From positions 58,638-122,637 of the forward strand of contig CAWAYQ010000022.1 in the NCBI GenBank assembly GCA_963786225.1: a stretch of DNA of 64,000 nt, read 5' to 3'. The DNA comes from Flaviflagellibacter sp963786225 (GTDB taxonomy: Bacteria > Pseudomonadota > Alphaproteobacteria > Rhizobiales > Methylopilaceae). Shown here piece after piece: positions 6,633 to 15,239 of this stretch; the stretch's first letter is position 1, and each line of letters opens with the position of its first letter. The position numbers and the translations under genes are program-made. A model generated the notes under the pieces. It had not been told where the DNA came from. It was given only the letters and a program-made list of their open reading frames with translations, and ran no database searches.

Positions 6633-7750
6633 GCGACATGTTGTCCAGGCCGAAACGGCCGGTGCCGCGCCCCGGCATTCTCGATATCGCCCCTTACGTG
6701 CCCGGCAAGTCCGGCGTGCCGGGGCTTGCGCGTGTGTTCAAGCTGTCCTCGAACGAGACGCCTTTGGGCCCGAGCCCACGCGCCCTCGCGGCTTATGCGA
6801 AAGCCGCTGAAAAGCTCGCTCTGTACCCGGAAGGCACATCGCGCGAGCTGCGTGAGGCCATCGGCAAGGCCCATGGGCTCGATCCGGCACGGATCGTCTG
6901 CGGCGCGGGGTCGGACGAGCTTCTGAACCTTCTGGCCCACGCCTTTGTCGGGCCGGGCGATGAGGGGATTTTCACCGAGCACGGATTTCTTGTTTACAAG
7001 ATCGTCATCGTGGGACGCGGCGGCACGCCTGTCGTTGTGCCCGAGACCTCGTATACGGCGGATGTCGACGCGATCCTGGCCAATGTCACGGCGCAGACGA
7101 AGATCGTGTTCATCGCCAATCCGAACAACCCGACCGGGACCTATCTTCCGGCCGAGGAGGTCAGGCGGCTGCATGCCGGGCTGCGGCCCGACATCCTGCT
7201 CGTGCTCGACGCGGCCTATGGCGAATATGTGCGGAAAAACGACTACAGCGACGGGCGCGAGCTTGTGGATGCGCACGAGAATGTGGTCGTGACGCACACT
7301 TTCTCGAAGATTTTCGGTCTTGCGAACTTGCGCATCGGCTGGCTCTACGGGCCGGAGGCGGTGGTGGATGCGCTGAACCGCATCCGCGGACCGTTCAACG
7401 TCTCGGGCTCGGCTGTTGCGGCCGGGGTCGCCGCGCTGGACGACCGCGCGCATCTCGAAGCCGCCGTGGCGCACAACGAAAAATGGCTCCACTGGCTGCA
7501 CCTGACCCTGGCCGAACTCGGCCTGCACGTGACGCCGAGTGCCGCGAACTTCCTGCTCGTTCACTTCCCCGAGGAGGCGGGCAAGACGGCGGCGGATGCC
7601 GACGCCTTCCTGTCCGCACGGGGGCTGATCCTGCGGCGCGTCACGGCGTACGGCCTGCCGAACGCGCTGCGTTTAACGGTCGGCAACGAAGAAGCGAACC
7701 GGCTTGTGGTCGACGCGCTCCGCGAATTCATGGGAGCGCCACGTGGCTGA
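6629..7750 (+). CDS. hisC: Histidinol-phosphate / aromatic aminotransferase
   Basis: Fold-type I PLP enzyme, 373 aa. PLP lysine K227 lies in THTFSKIFGLANLRIGW; substrate and cofactor motifs include SSNETPLGPSP (about 40-50), CGAGSDELL (about 91-99), ANPNNPTG (163-170) and DAAYGEY. HisC transaminates histidinol phosphate. Its position between chorismate mutase and prephenate dehydrogenase suggests it also serves, or mainly serves, aromatic amino acid transamination, as known for alphaproteobacterial HisC enzymes in this arrangement. It overlaps the upstream gene by 4 bp and the downstream tyrC start by 8 bp. Confidence 0.94.
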   Translation: MSDMLSRPKRPVPRPGILDIAPYVPGKSGVPGLARVFKLSSNETPLGPSPRALAAYAKAAEKLALYPEGTSRELREAIGKAHGLDPARIVCGAGSDELLNLLAHAFVGPGDEGIFTEHGFLVYKIVIVGRGGTPVVVPETSYTADVDAILANVTAQTKIVFIANPNNPTGTYLPAEEVRRLHAGLRPDILLVLDAAYGEYVRKNDYSDGRELVDAHENVVVTHTFSKIFGLANLRIGWLYGPEAVVDALNRIRGPFNVSGSAVAAGVAALDDRAHLEAAVAHNEKWLHWLHLTLAELGLHVTPSAANFLLVHFPEEAGKTAADADAFLSARGLILRRVTAYGLPNALRLTVGNEEANRLVVDALREFMGAPRG

Positions 7751-8684
7751 TCCGCTGTTCGGAAAGCTGACCCTGATCGGGATCGGACTGATCGGTTCGT
7801 CCATCGCGCATGCGGCGCGCAAGAACGGGCTTGTCGGCGAAATCGCGGTGCAGACACGTTCGCAGAAGACCCTCGAGCGCGCGGTCGCGCTCGGACTCGG
7901 CGACACCTACACGCTCGATCCGGCAGAGGCCGCGAAGGGCGCGGATCTTGTCATTGTTTGTGTGCCGGTCGGCGCATCGGAAGAGGTCGCGGCCGCGATC
8001 GGCCCGGCGCTGAAGCCGGGTGCGACGGTGTCCGATGTCGGCTCGGTGAAAATGTCGGTCATCCGGCAGATGCAGAAGCATTTGCCCAAGACGGTGCACT
8101 TCGTGCCGGCGCATCCGATCGCGGGCACCGAGCATTCGGGGCCGGATGCGGGGTTTGCCGAACTGTTCCAGAATCGCTGGTGCATCCTGACGCCGCCGGA
8201 CGGTATCGACACAGCGGCGGTCGACAGGCTCGAAGCGTTCTGGCGCGGGATCGGCGCCAATGTCGAAGTGATGAGCGCCGAACATCACGACCTCGTTCTC
8301 GCGATCACGAGCCATATTCCGCATCTCATCGCCTACAACATCGTCGGCACCGCCGCCGATATGGAAGAGAGCGTGCGGGCCGAAGTGATGAAATTCTCGG
8401 CCTCGGGCTTCCGCGATTTCACCCGCATAGCCGCGTCGGATCCGACGATGTGGCGCGACATCTTCCTGCACAACAAGGACGCGGTGCTGGAAATGCTCGG
8501 CCGCTTCACGGAAGATCTGACCTCGCTGCAGCGCGCCATCCGGCGCGGCGACGGCGATGCATTGTTCGATCTGTTCACCCGGACGCGCGCGATCCGGCGG
8601 GGGATCGTCGAGATCGGACAGGATACGGCCGTTCCCGATTTCGGACGCACACCCGCGGCCAAGGGCCATGTCGGGGACGAGTAA
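7743..8684 (+). CDS. tyrC: Prephenate / arogenate dehydrogenase
   Basis: 313-aa NAD(P)-dependent enzyme making 4-hydroxyphenylpyruvate from prephenate, or tyrosine from arogenate. The dinucleotide motif GIGLIGSS is at residues 13-20. The catalytic region carries HPIAGTEHSGP and the C-terminal helical dimer domain has ITSHIPHLIAYN. The start is a GTG at 7743 inside the end of hisC (VADPLFGKLTLIG); upstream in-frame ATGs would lengthen the protein into hisC coding sequence and are unlikely. It completes a chorismate mutase-hisC-tyrC operon. Confidence 0.93.
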   Translation: MADPLFGKLTLIGIGLIGSSIAHAARKNGLVGEIAVQTRSQKTLERAVALGLGDTYTLDPAEAAKGADLVIVCVPVGASEEVAAAIGPALKPGATVSDVGSVKMSVIRQMQKHLPKTVHFVPAHPIAGTEHSGPDAGFAELFQNRWCILTPPDGIDTAAVDRLEAFWRGIGANVEVMSAEHHDLVLAITSHIPHLIAYNIVGTAADMEESVRAEVMKFSASGFRDFTRIAASDPTMWRDIFLHNKDAVLEMLGRFTEDLTSLQRAIRRGDGDALFDLFTRTRAIRRGIVEIGQDTAVPDFGRTPAAKGHVGDE

Positions 8685-8769
8685 GGTCCCGGCCTTGCCC
8701 GCGCCCGAGGGCATTGCTTAATCTGACATCTGGCCGGACGCGTACAGGACGCCGGCCGCGCGCAGGTGA

Positions 8770-9309
8770 ATGGACACTTCCCCCGATCTCTGGGTTTTCG
8801 GCTACGGCTCGCTGATGTGGCAGCCGGGCTTTGCGTTCGACGAGATGCGCCCGGCGCTGCTGCGGGGCTGGCACCGTGAACTCTGCATCTACTCGAACCA
8901 CTGGCGCGGCACCCGCGAGAAACCGGGCCTGGTTCTCGGGCTCGACGCCGGCGGCTCGTGTCGGGGCGTGGCATTCCGCGTTTCGGCCGAGAGGGCGGAG
9001 GCGACGCGCGCTTATCTCCACGAACGCGAGCTTCGCAATTACGTCTACCGGGAAGTGATGCGGCCGGTGCGCTTTCCGGACGGCCAGGCGGCCGATGCGC
9101 TGACCTATGTGGCGGACCGCAAACACCGGCAATATGCGGGGACGCTGACCCGCGAGGAGCGGCTGGCCATGGTCGCGGTCTGTTCGGGCGAGGGCGGCCC
9201 GAACCGCGATTACGTCATCAACACCGTTTTGCATCTGCGTCAGCTCGGCGTGCGCGACCCCGAACTGGAATGGATGGTCGATCAGCTCGCCGGGAAGCCG
9301 TGCCCGTGA
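8770..9309 (+). CDS. Gamma-glutamylcyclotransferase, ChaC type
   Basis: 179-aa enzyme. The N-terminus VFGYGSLMWQPGF gives the YGSL substrate-binding loop of the GGCT/ChaC family; the catalytic glutamate is expected in YLHERELRNYVY (about residues 79-90). ChaC enzymes release 5-oxoproline from glutathione. The product is cytosolic, with no signal peptide. It lies 85 bp after tyrC and its TGA overlaps the GTG start of the GNAT gene downstream (GTGA), so the two are probably co-translated. The pairing has no obvious biochemical link. Confidence 0.9.
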   Translation: MDTSPDLWVFGYGSLMWQPGFAFDEMRPALLRGWHRELCIYSNHWRGTREKPGLVLGLDAGGSCRGVAFRVSAERAEATRAYLHERELRNYVYREVMRPVRFPDGQAADALTYVADRKHRQYAGTLTREERLAMVAVCSGEGGPNRDYVINTVLHLRQLGVRDPELEWMVDQLAGKPCP

Positions 9310-9767
9310 GCGGGGTGTCGTGGCGGCTGGCCGCGTTCGGTGCGCTTTCGGGTGCGGACGTCTACGACATGCTGCAACTGCGCCAGCGGGTCTTCATGCT
9401 CGAACAGGCGATCCCGGTGCTGGATGCCGACGGCATGGACGCGCAGGCGCTGCATCTTCTCGGACGCGAGGCCGGCGAACTCGTCGCCTATGCGCGGATA
9501 TTCGCGCCGTCAGCGCTCGGCGGCGCGGTGAAAATCGGCCGAGTCGTCGTCCCGGAAACCGCGCGGGGTTCGGGTCTGGGGCGGGCGCTGATGGTCGAGG
9601 CGGCGGCGCGGGCGGCGGAACTCGCGCCCGGCGCCAAAGTGATGGTCTCGGCGCAGGCCCATCTCCGGAAATTCTACGAGAGCCTCGGCTTTGCCGTCAC
9701 GAGCGCGGTCTACGACGACCACGGCGTGCCGCATATCGACATGGTGAGAGCGCCCTCCCTCCCCTGA
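9306..9767 (+). CDS. GNAT family N-acetyltransferase, ElaA-like
   Basis: 153-aa acetyltransferase. The acetyl-CoA loop is in VVVPETARGSGLGRALM (R-G-x-G-L-G, about residues 79-95) and a C-terminal AHLRKFYESLGF motif is typical of GNAT proteins. The N-terminal MLQLRQRVFMLEQ matches ElaA-type members. The start is GTG at 9306, overlapping the previous stop. The last codons (SLP and the TGA) lie inside a family A repeat that begins at 9752, so insertion of the repeat appears to have redefined the C-terminus. The substrate is unknown. Confidence 0.88.
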   Translation: MSGVSWRLAAFGALSGADVYDMLQLRQRVFMLEQAIPVLDADGMDAQALHLLGREAGELVAYARIFAPSALGGAVKIGRVVVPETARGSGLGRALMVEAAARAAELAPGAKVMVSAQAHLRKFYESLGFAVTSAVYDDHGVPHIDMVRAPSLP

Positions 9768-9812
9768 ATGGGGAGGGCCGACTCGTGCGGAGCACGAGCG
9801 GGGTGGGGTGAT
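9752..9812 (+). repeat. GC-rich intergenic repeat, family A
   Basis: Nearly identical to the unit at 1740-1800: CCTCCCTCCCCTGAATGGGG, then a GTGCGGAGCACGAG hairpin and GGGGTGGGGTGATGG. It supplies the stop codon of the GNAT gene. A weak inverted partner may follow near 9846-9864 (CTCGGGGAAGGAGGG). Confidence 0.85.
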
Positions 9813-9864
9813 GGCTGAGCATGGCCAAGCGGTAAACCCGACTTGGCTCGGGGAAGGAGGGAAA

Positions 9865-10625
9865 CTAGCGGGCCTTCGCCGGCTTGATCTTGTGCGCCGG
9901 AATGCCTTCGCCGCGCGCGCGCGATTCCGCGATCAGGCGGGCGGTCGCGTTTTCGATCGTGTCCTGAAGCCTGGTCTTGAACGCCTCGGCTTCGAGGCCA
10001 GGCGGGATCGGCTCGAGAAATTCCAGCACTGCCGTTCCCGGATAGCGCAGGAACGAGCGGCGCGGCCAGTAGAGGCCGGTGTTGATCGCGACCGGCACAC
10101 AGGTGGTGCCGAGTTCGGAATAGAGGTGGGCCGCGCCGTATTTATAGGCGGGCTCGGCGCCCGGAGGACGGCGTGTGCCTTCGGGATAGATTATGATCTG
10201 GCGGCCCCGGGCGACTGCCTTCTGGCCTCGACAGCCATGTCCTTCAGCGCCTGCGAGCGGGCGCCGCGGTTCACGCCGATCATGCCGGAGCGATAGGTGT
10301 ACCAGCCGAACAAAGGCAGCCAGTTCAGCTCGCGCTTCAGGATAAAGGCGAAGTCACCGACATAGGGAACGATGGCGAAGGTCTCGAGCGCGGACTGGTG
10401 CTTGGCGGCGATCAGGCAGCCGCCTTCCGGCATGTTGTGGCGGCCGCGGATCTCCAAATCGATCCCGGCGAAATATTTCGTCAGGACCACGTTCATTCGC
10501 GCCCAGAACTTCGCGACCTTCAGCGCGCCGTCCGAGGTGATGAGGAACGGCACGCCGAGCAGCGCGACGAGGACGAACGAGACATAGAAGACCACGTTGA
10601 AAACGACCGAACGGATCAGGATCAT
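9865..10625 (-). pseudogene. plsC: 1-acyl-sn-glycerol-3-phosphate acyltransferase, frameshifted
   Basis: Encodes a membrane acyltransferase making phosphatidic acid. The ATG at 10625 overlaps the upstream gene's stop (ATGA). The N-terminus has a transmembrane segment (about residues 5-28), then the HX4E-type motif KHQSALETF and FGWYTYRSGMIGVNRG. At 10218-10219 a run of two bases, where three are expected, shifts the frame. Adding one G restores ARRAVARGRQIIIYPEGTRR and continues to VAINTGLYWPRRSF and the end at 9865, including the conserved YPEGT motif. Since PlsC is essential and the rest is intact, a sequencing or assembly indel is more likely than a dead gene. Confidence 0.88.
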
Positions 10626-11296
10626 GTTTTTGTTTTCTGGGCCGGATCTTCGTCGGTGACGCGTGGTGCTATCCGCACTTCGATCAGCGCGGCAAGGTAT
10701 TTCACATACTCCGCGACGAGAAGGCGCAAGTTCCCCGGCTCCCGCCACCAATTATCCTCGTCCGCGCCCTCGGTGATGACCGGATAGGGAATGAGGATGA
10801 CTTCCGGGATCGAGCGCTGCAGTTCGAGCAGCGAACGGCGCATATGCCAGCCCGACGTCACCACGATGACCGCCTCGAAGCCGTGCTGGCGCACCCATTG
10901 CCGGGTTTCGACCGCATTGCCCGCGGTGTTGAGCGCGCGGCGGCCGAGATCCACGCAGCAATCGATCAAGCGTCTGGACTGCGGATGAAGGCGCGCGATC
11001 TGCTTTTCGGTCGTCGCCGGATTTACGCCCGAGATCAGGAGGCGTTTGGCGCGGCCGTCGGCGAGAAGGGCGAAGGCATCGGCCAGCCGCTCGGCGCCAC
11101 CGGTCAGAACCACGATTCCGTCGCCGGAGATCTGCGTGGTCTGTTCGGCGCGCGGGATGGTGGAGACGAAGATGAAGAAGCCCGCCGTGAGGAGGCTCGC
11201 GGCCACGACGAAAACCACCGCAAGGCTGCGCGCCAGCCGGACGGGCAAAGACGGGTAGTGGCGCCTGCGCCGGGTGCTCGGGTCCGGCGCGGTCAA
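10622..11296 (-). CDS. YdcF/SanA-like DUF218 membrane protein
   Basis: 224 aa with one N-terminal transmembrane helix (about residues 20-48) and a periplasmic DUF218 domain: GDGIVVLTGGAERLADA, then LLISGVNP, NTAGNAVETRQW and VVTSGWHMRRSLLELQR. SanA/YdcF proteins are linked to envelope integrity, but the biochemical role is unsettled. The start is a TTG at 11296 that overlaps the ftsX stop (TTGA), and its own stop overlaps plsC, so ftsE-ftsX-ydcF-plsC form a tightly coupled operon. Confidence 0.85.
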   Translation of the reverse strand: MTAPDPSTRRRRHYPSLPVRLARSLAVVFVVAASLLTAGFFIFVSTIPRAEQTTQISGDGIVVLTGGAERLADAFALLADGRAKRLLISGVNPATTEKQIARLHPQSRRLIDCCVDLGRRALNTAGNAVETRQWVRQHGFEAVIVVTSGWHMRRSLLELQRSIPEVILIPYPVITEGADEDNWWREPGNLRLLVAEYVKYLAALIEVRIAPRVTDEDPAQKTKT

Positions 11297-12240
11297 TCGA
11301 GACGCCTCAGATGGGCCATCACGGTCAGCCGCGAGGTGATCGTGGTCAGGCCCGCGATGAACAGCGCGACGGCGAGGATGCCGGCATAACCTGAGAGGCT
11401 CATGTCGAGGCGCCCGAGAAGAACGTCGTCGCCGGGATCGCCGGCCGAGCCGCCCGCCCAGTCGGCCACGGCGAACAGGACGATGGCGAGCACGCCGCCG
11501 ATCAGCCCGCCGCGCAGGCCCAGGCCGAAGAAGCGGCGGCCGAAGGCGCGGGCGATATAGCCGTCGCGGGCGCCGACGACGTGCAGCACTTCGACCACGT
11601 CCCGGTTTCCGGAAACGGCGCTACGGGTCGCGAACAGGACGGAAAGCGCGGTCGCGAACAGGACGAGCGCGAGAATCGCAAGGCCGAAACCCGACAAAGC
11701 GTCGCCCGTGATCTTGAGCCGGTCGAGCCAGGCCCGGTGGTCGTCGAGGCTCGCGCCGGGAACGTCGAGGGTGAGCCTTTTGGACAGCCCTCCGAGATCG
11801 GGCGTCTTGCCCTCGGCGACCCGCACCACAATCAGGCGCGGCACTGGAAGCTCGTCGAGCGCGATGTTCTTGCCGAGCCAGGGTTCGAGCAGCTTGGTCG
11901 TGTCGGCATCGGTATAGGGAACGGCGCTGGCGATGCCCGGCGTCGAACGGGCGATGTCGACCGCCTTGCGGATCGCCGAGTTCATATCGTGGCCGTCCAC
12001 GGGGACGATCTGGATCGTGACCTCGCGCAGGACCTGGTTCTGCCAGGTGCCCGCGGCTTCGCGCACGACCCCGACGGCCCCGGCCGTGAGCGAAGCGAGG
12101 AAGCTCATGATCGCGATGATGACGATGAGCGCGTTGCCCGCGAGCGAGGCGCGCGGCACGAGCGAAGGCGCGCGGCGCCCCTCCGCCTCTTTCGGCGATG
12201 TCGGCTTCTGGCCGGGACGTGGGCGGGGTTGCGGTGCCAT
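11293..12240 (-). CDS. ftsX: Cell division protein FtsX
   Basis: 315-aa membrane component of the FtsEX ABC-type complex, which controls peptidoglycan hydrolases at the division site. A basic proline-rich cytosolic N-terminus (about 40 aa) precedes a transmembrane helix near residues 40-60. A periplasmic loop with QIVPVDGHD follows, then three C-terminal helices (about 180-205, 232-265, 285-305). The ATG at 12240 overlaps the ftsE stop (TGATG), showing translational coupling. The frame is intact and the length fits alphaproteobacterial FtsX. Confidence 0.92.
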   Translation of the reverse strand: MAPQPRPRPGQKPTSPKEAEGRRAPSLVPRASLAGNALIVIIAIMSFLASLTAGAVGVVREAAGTWQNQVLREVTIQIVPVDGHDMNSAIRKAVDIARSTPGIASAVPYTDADTTKLLEPWLGKNIALDELPVPRLIVVRVAEGKTPDLGGLSKRLTLDVPGASLDDHRAWLDRLKITGDALSGFGLAILALVLFATALSVLFATRSAVSGNRDVVEVLHVVGARDGYIARAFGRRFFGLGLRGGLIGGVLAIVLFAVADWAGGSAGDPGDDVLLGRLDMSLSGYAGILAVALFIAGLTTITSRLTVMAHLRRLD

Positions 12241-12899
12241 CAATCGTAGATGTGAAGCCGGCCGTCGGACAGAACCAGACGGCGGGCGTCGTAGAGATCC
12301 ATCAGCGCGATATCGTGGGTGGCGATCAAGACAGAGGTGCCCGATTTGTGCAATTCCACGAACAGCCGAAGCAGGCGCTTGGCCAGATGCGGGTCCACGT
12401 TGCCGGTCGGCTCGTCCGCCAGCAGGAGTTCCGGGCGGCTGATGACGGCGCGGGCGATGGCGGCGCGCTGCTTTTCGCCGCCCGACAGAACCTGCGGAAA
12501 GGCATTGATGCGCTCGCCGAGGCCGACCCAGCGCAGCAGTTCCGTCACCTCGGCCCGATAGTTCGCCTCTTCGCGGCCGAGAACCCTGAGCGGCAAGGCC
12601 ACGTTTTCAAACGTGGTCAGATGTTCGAGCAGACGGAAATCCTGGAACACGATGCCGATGCGGCGGCGGATGTCCGGCAGTTCGGTGCGGGTCAAAGCGG
12701 CGGTGTCGCGGCCGAACACGCCGATCAGGCCACGCGTCGGCTTCAGCGCGAGAAAAAGCAGGCGCAGCAACGAGGTTTTGCCCGCGCCGGACGGCCCGGT
12801 CAGGAACTGAAAAGAATTGGCGTCGAGCCGGAACGTCAGGTCCTTCAGGACCTCAGGTCCCGGACCGTAGCGCAGACCGACATTCTCAAAGCGGACCAA
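12240..12899 (-). CDS. ftsE: Cell division ATP-binding protein FtsE
   Basis: 219-aa ABC ATPase. Walker A GPSGAGKT is at residues 35-42; the Q-loop FQDFRLL, signature LSGGEKQR, Walker B LLLADEP and the switch His (ATHDIALM) are all present. It pairs with FtsX to couple ATP hydrolysis to septal wall remodelling. Its start is probably the TTG at 12899 (reading VRFENVGLRYG). It is divergent from the zinc-ribbon gene at 13036, with a 136-bp shared promoter region. Confidence 0.95.
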   Translation of the reverse strand: MVRFENVGLRYGPGPEVLKDLTFRLDANSFQFLTGPSGAGKTSLLRLLFLALKPTRGLIGVFGRDTAALTRTELPDIRRRIGIVFQDFRLLEHLTTFENVALPLRVLGREEANYRAEVTELLRWVGLGERINAFPQVLSGGEKQRAAIARAVISRPELLLADEPTGNVDPHLAKRLLRLFVELHKSGTSVLIATHDIALMDLYDARRLVLSDGRLHIYD

Positions 12900-13035
12900 A
12901 GTTCGTCCTGCCCTCTCATATGCGGGTGTCCCGCACCGTTACCTTAACCGGTAATTAACCGTGCGTGCCGAGGGTCGGGTGGCGCGGCGCAACTGCTCCG
13001 CATGGTTTCATGGCCAAAGGTGATTCGCGGCAAGC

Positions 13036-13812
13036 ATGCTTATCATTTGTCCCGACTGCGACAGCTCCTACGAGGTCGAACAAGCCGACCTCGGCGCCGG
13101 GGGCCGCAAGGTGCGCTGCACCGAGTGCGGCGCAGTCTGGCATGCCTCGGGCGACGCCGACATCGCCGCCGAGGAAATCGAGCCGGGTCCGGTCGGGAGC
13201 CAACCTTTCGCGGATGAACCCGACGAAGCGGCCGAGACGGAGCCGGCGCACCGACCCGGATTGATCGAAGCCCCCGTCGAGGATGTAGCTTTTCAGGACG
13301 CGCCCGCGAAAAAAAGTCCTTTGCGCCGCAAACCCCGGGGAACCGCGCCGCGCGGCGCCCGCAAGAGAAGTTTCATGTCGGTCGCGGCCGCTGCCGGGAT
13401 CGCGGTTCTGGCCGCACTCGGCATCTGGCGCCAGACGGTTGTCGATCTCGTGCCCGATCTGGCCGGCCTCTATGCGGTCGCCGGACTGCCGGTCAATCTC
13501 CGGGGCCTCGAGTTTCGCGACGTGAACACGGCCGAGACGATGGAAAACGGCGTCCCGCTCCTTGTGGTGCGCGGGACGATCGAGAACGTGACGGACGAGG
13601 TTGTCGATGTCCCCCGGCTGAGGCTTGCGGTGCGCGGCACGTCGGGCCGTGAAATTTTTGTCTGGACCGCGATGCCGTCCAAGAATGAACTGAGTGGCGG
13701 CGAGGCGCTGCCCTTTTTCGCCCAACTCGCCTCGCCACCGGCCGAAGGCCGCGAGGTTGCCGTGAGATTTATCGGCGCACGCGATGCGGCGCAGAACCTG
13801 GCATCGAAATGA
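13036..13812 (+). CDS. MJ0042-type zinc-ribbon protein with DUF3426-like membrane segment
   Basis: The N-terminus is a CxxC...CxxC zinc ribbon (CPDCDSSYEV ... VRCTECGAVWH, residues 5-36) of the MJ0042/zinc_ribbon_5 family. An acidic linker and a basic stretch (RRKPRGTAPRGARKRS) follow, then a transmembrane helix (about residues 112-128). The C-terminal extracytoplasmic domain (ENGVPLLVVRGTIENVT ... LRLAVRG) resembles DUF3426. Such genes commonly lie beside ftsEX in Hyphomicrobiales. The function is unknown. The TGA stop is the expected overlap point for the hpt start. Confidence 0.85.
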   Translation: MLIICPDCDSSYEVEQADLGAGGRKVRCTECGAVWHASGDADIAAEEIEPGPVGSQPFADEPDEAAETEPAHRPGLIEAPVEDVAFQDAPAKKSPLRRKPRGTAPRGARKRSFMSVAAAAGIAVLAALGIWRQTVVDLVPDLAGLYAVAGLPVNLRGLEFRDVNTAETMENGVPLLVVRGTIENVTDEVVDVPRLRLAVRGTSGREIFVWTAMPSKNELSGGEALPFFAQLASPPAEGREVAVRFIGARDAAQNLASK

Positions 13813-14373
13813 AAAAAAACGTCCGAAGTCCTGTTCGATGAAACCGCGATCGCGGCACGCAACGACGCGCTCGCGAAGGACATCGCCGCCACCAGCTTCG
13901 ACAATCTCCTCGTCGTCGCGGTGCTGCGCGGCAGTTTCGTGTTCGCGGCCGATCTCATCCGCGCGCTGCACCGCGCCGGCATGTCGCCGCAGATCGAATT
14001 CATCCAGCTTACGAGCTATCGCGAGTCGACCACCTCGTCGGGGCAGGTCGACATCGTGCGCGACATCGATTCGGACGTGAACCGCCGCGACGTCATCCTG
14101 ATCGACGACATCCTCGAATCCGGCCGCACGCTTGCCTTCGCCAAGGATCTCCTGGTGGCGCGCGGCGCCAAGCAGGTTCTGACCTGCGTTCTTCTCGACA
14201 AGAGGACCAAGAGGGCTGTGAATATACAGGCGGATTACGTCGGCTTCGACTGTCCGGACCTCTTCGTCGTCGGCTATGGCATGGACGTCGCGCATTCGTT
14301 TCGCGAACTGCCTTTCGTCGGCGTTGTCGAGCATTCGAATTCCACATCCTCAGACGATCCCGGGAGGCTTTGA
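13810..14373 (+). CDS. hpt: Hypoxanthine phosphoribosyltransferase, start disrupted by an A-run
   Basis: Purine salvage enzyme. The open frame from about 13813 reads KKTSEVLFDETAIAARNDALAKDI, then VAVLRGSFVFAADL, the PRPP site VILIDDILESGRTLAFAK and the tail YVGFDCPDLFVVGYGMD. No start codon precedes the N-terminal part in this frame. The previous gene ends ATGA directly before eight A's; with seven A's the ATG at 13809 would run straight into this frame with a normal 4-bp overlap. The next in-frame GTG (13921) would delete conserved sequence. So either one A is a sequencing artefact, or expression depends on slippage at the A8 tract. It is co-directional with cpdR, 3 bp upstream of it. Confidence 0.85.
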
Positions 14374-14376
14374 GCC

Positions 14377-14748
14377 ATGGCACGCATTCTTGTCGTCGAT
14401 GACGAAGATTCCGTCCGCAGTTTCGTCGAGCGCGCCCTGACGCTCGACGGGCATGAGGTCAAGATCGCGGGCGACGGAGCGGAAGCACTCGACGTTCTCG
14501 CTGTCGAGACGTTCGATCTGATGCTCTCCGACATCCGCATGCCGCTGATGGACGGCGTCGCGCTCGCGCTTTCGGCGGGACGCGATTGTCCGGACATGAC
14601 GATCCTGCTGATGACGGGCTTCGCTGACCAGCGCGAGCGCACGGTCGATCTCGAAATGCTGATCCACGATGTGGTGACGAAGCCGTTCAGCCTGGCACAG
14701 ATCCGCGAAGCGGTGAGCGGAGCACTGGTGGCGCGGAAAGCGGCGTAG
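14377..14748 (+). CDS. cpdR: Single-domain response regulator CpdR
   Basis: 123-aa receiver domain with no output domain. The acidic pocket VVDDED is at about residues 6-11, the phosphoacceptor Asp in MLSDIRMPLMDG, then MTGFAD and the VVTKPFSL lysine. CpdR is the ClpXP adaptor of alphaproteobacteria: the unphosphorylated form helps deliver cell-cycle regulators to the protease, controlled by the CckA-ChpT phosphorelay. The start ATG at 14377 follows the hpt stop by 3 bp, with GGGAGG as ribosome binding site. A family B repeat begins 8 bp after the stop. Confidence 0.93.
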   Translation: MARILVVDDEDSVRSFVERALTLDGHEVKIAGDGAEALDVLAVETFDLMLSDIRMPLMDGVALALSAGRDCPDMTILLMTGFADQRERTVDLEMLIHDVVTKPFSLAQIREAVSGALVARKAA

Positions 14749-14755
14749 TTTTTCT

Positions 14756-14820
14756 CCCCTCTCCTGCGAAGCGGGAGAGGGTCGAGTCGCGGTCACGCGA
14801 CCGGGGTGAGGGCAAGCACG
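14756..14820 (+). repeat. REP-like repeat, family B, left arm around the DUF559 gene
   Basis: The unit begins CCCCTCTCCTGCGAAGCGGG, a hairpin with a GC stem. A second short inverted repeat (GTCGCGGTCACGCGAC) and CGGGGTGAGGGCAAGCACGA follow. The same layout recurs at 17991 and 43277, and inverted at 15212, 18096 and 43365. Confidence 0.9.
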
Positions 14821-14855
14821 AAATCTGTTGTCTTCTATTCGCGGATTTCGCTGCG

Positions 14856-15239
14856 ATGCGCGACGAGGAAAAGAAGCACGAAGGACGGCGCCTCCGTCGC
14901 ACCCTGACGGAGCCGGAACGCCAGCTTTGGAGAGACCTACGAGGACGCCGGTTCTCGGGCGTCAAATTCCGCCGCCAGGTTCCCATCGGTCCGTACATCG
15001 CCGACTTTGCGTGCATGACTCATCGGCTGGTCGTCGAGGTTGACGGCTCGCAACATGCCGAGGAGAGAGCCGATACGGATCGGGACGCATATCTGCGTTC
15101 GGCGGGTTGGACGGTGCTGCGGTTCTGGAACAACGAGGTCACAGGTAATCGGGAGGGAGTGCTGACAGCGATTGCTGCACGTTGCGGAGATCGCTGTTTA
15201 GCGATAAGCATCGTGCTTGCCCTCACCCCGGCGCGTTGA
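14856..15239 (+). CDS. DUF559 endonuclease-like protein nested between inverted repeats
   Basis: 127-aa protein of the DUF559 group, related to Vsr/very-short-patch and PD-(D/E)XK nucleases. Key motifs are LTEPERQLWRDLR (about 16-28), FSGVKFRRQVPIGPYIADF (about 33-51) with an Asp as probable metal ligand, LVVEVDGSQH (about 57-66) with an E-x-D pair, and GWTVLRFWNNEV (about 84-95). It sits exactly between two inverted family B repeats; its last nine codons (ending ALTPAR) and stop are read from the right-hand repeat. It has no strong ribosome binding site and no conserved neighbour relation. DUF559 proteins are widespread; biochemical function is unproven. Its relation to the repeats is developed in the findings. 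Confidence 0.85.
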   Translation: MRDEEKKHEGRRLRRTLTEPERQLWRDLRGRRFSGVKFRRQVPIGPYIADFACMTHRLVVEVDGSQHAEERADTDRDAYLRSAGWTVLRFWNNEVTGNREGVLTAIAARCGDRCLAISIVLALTPAR

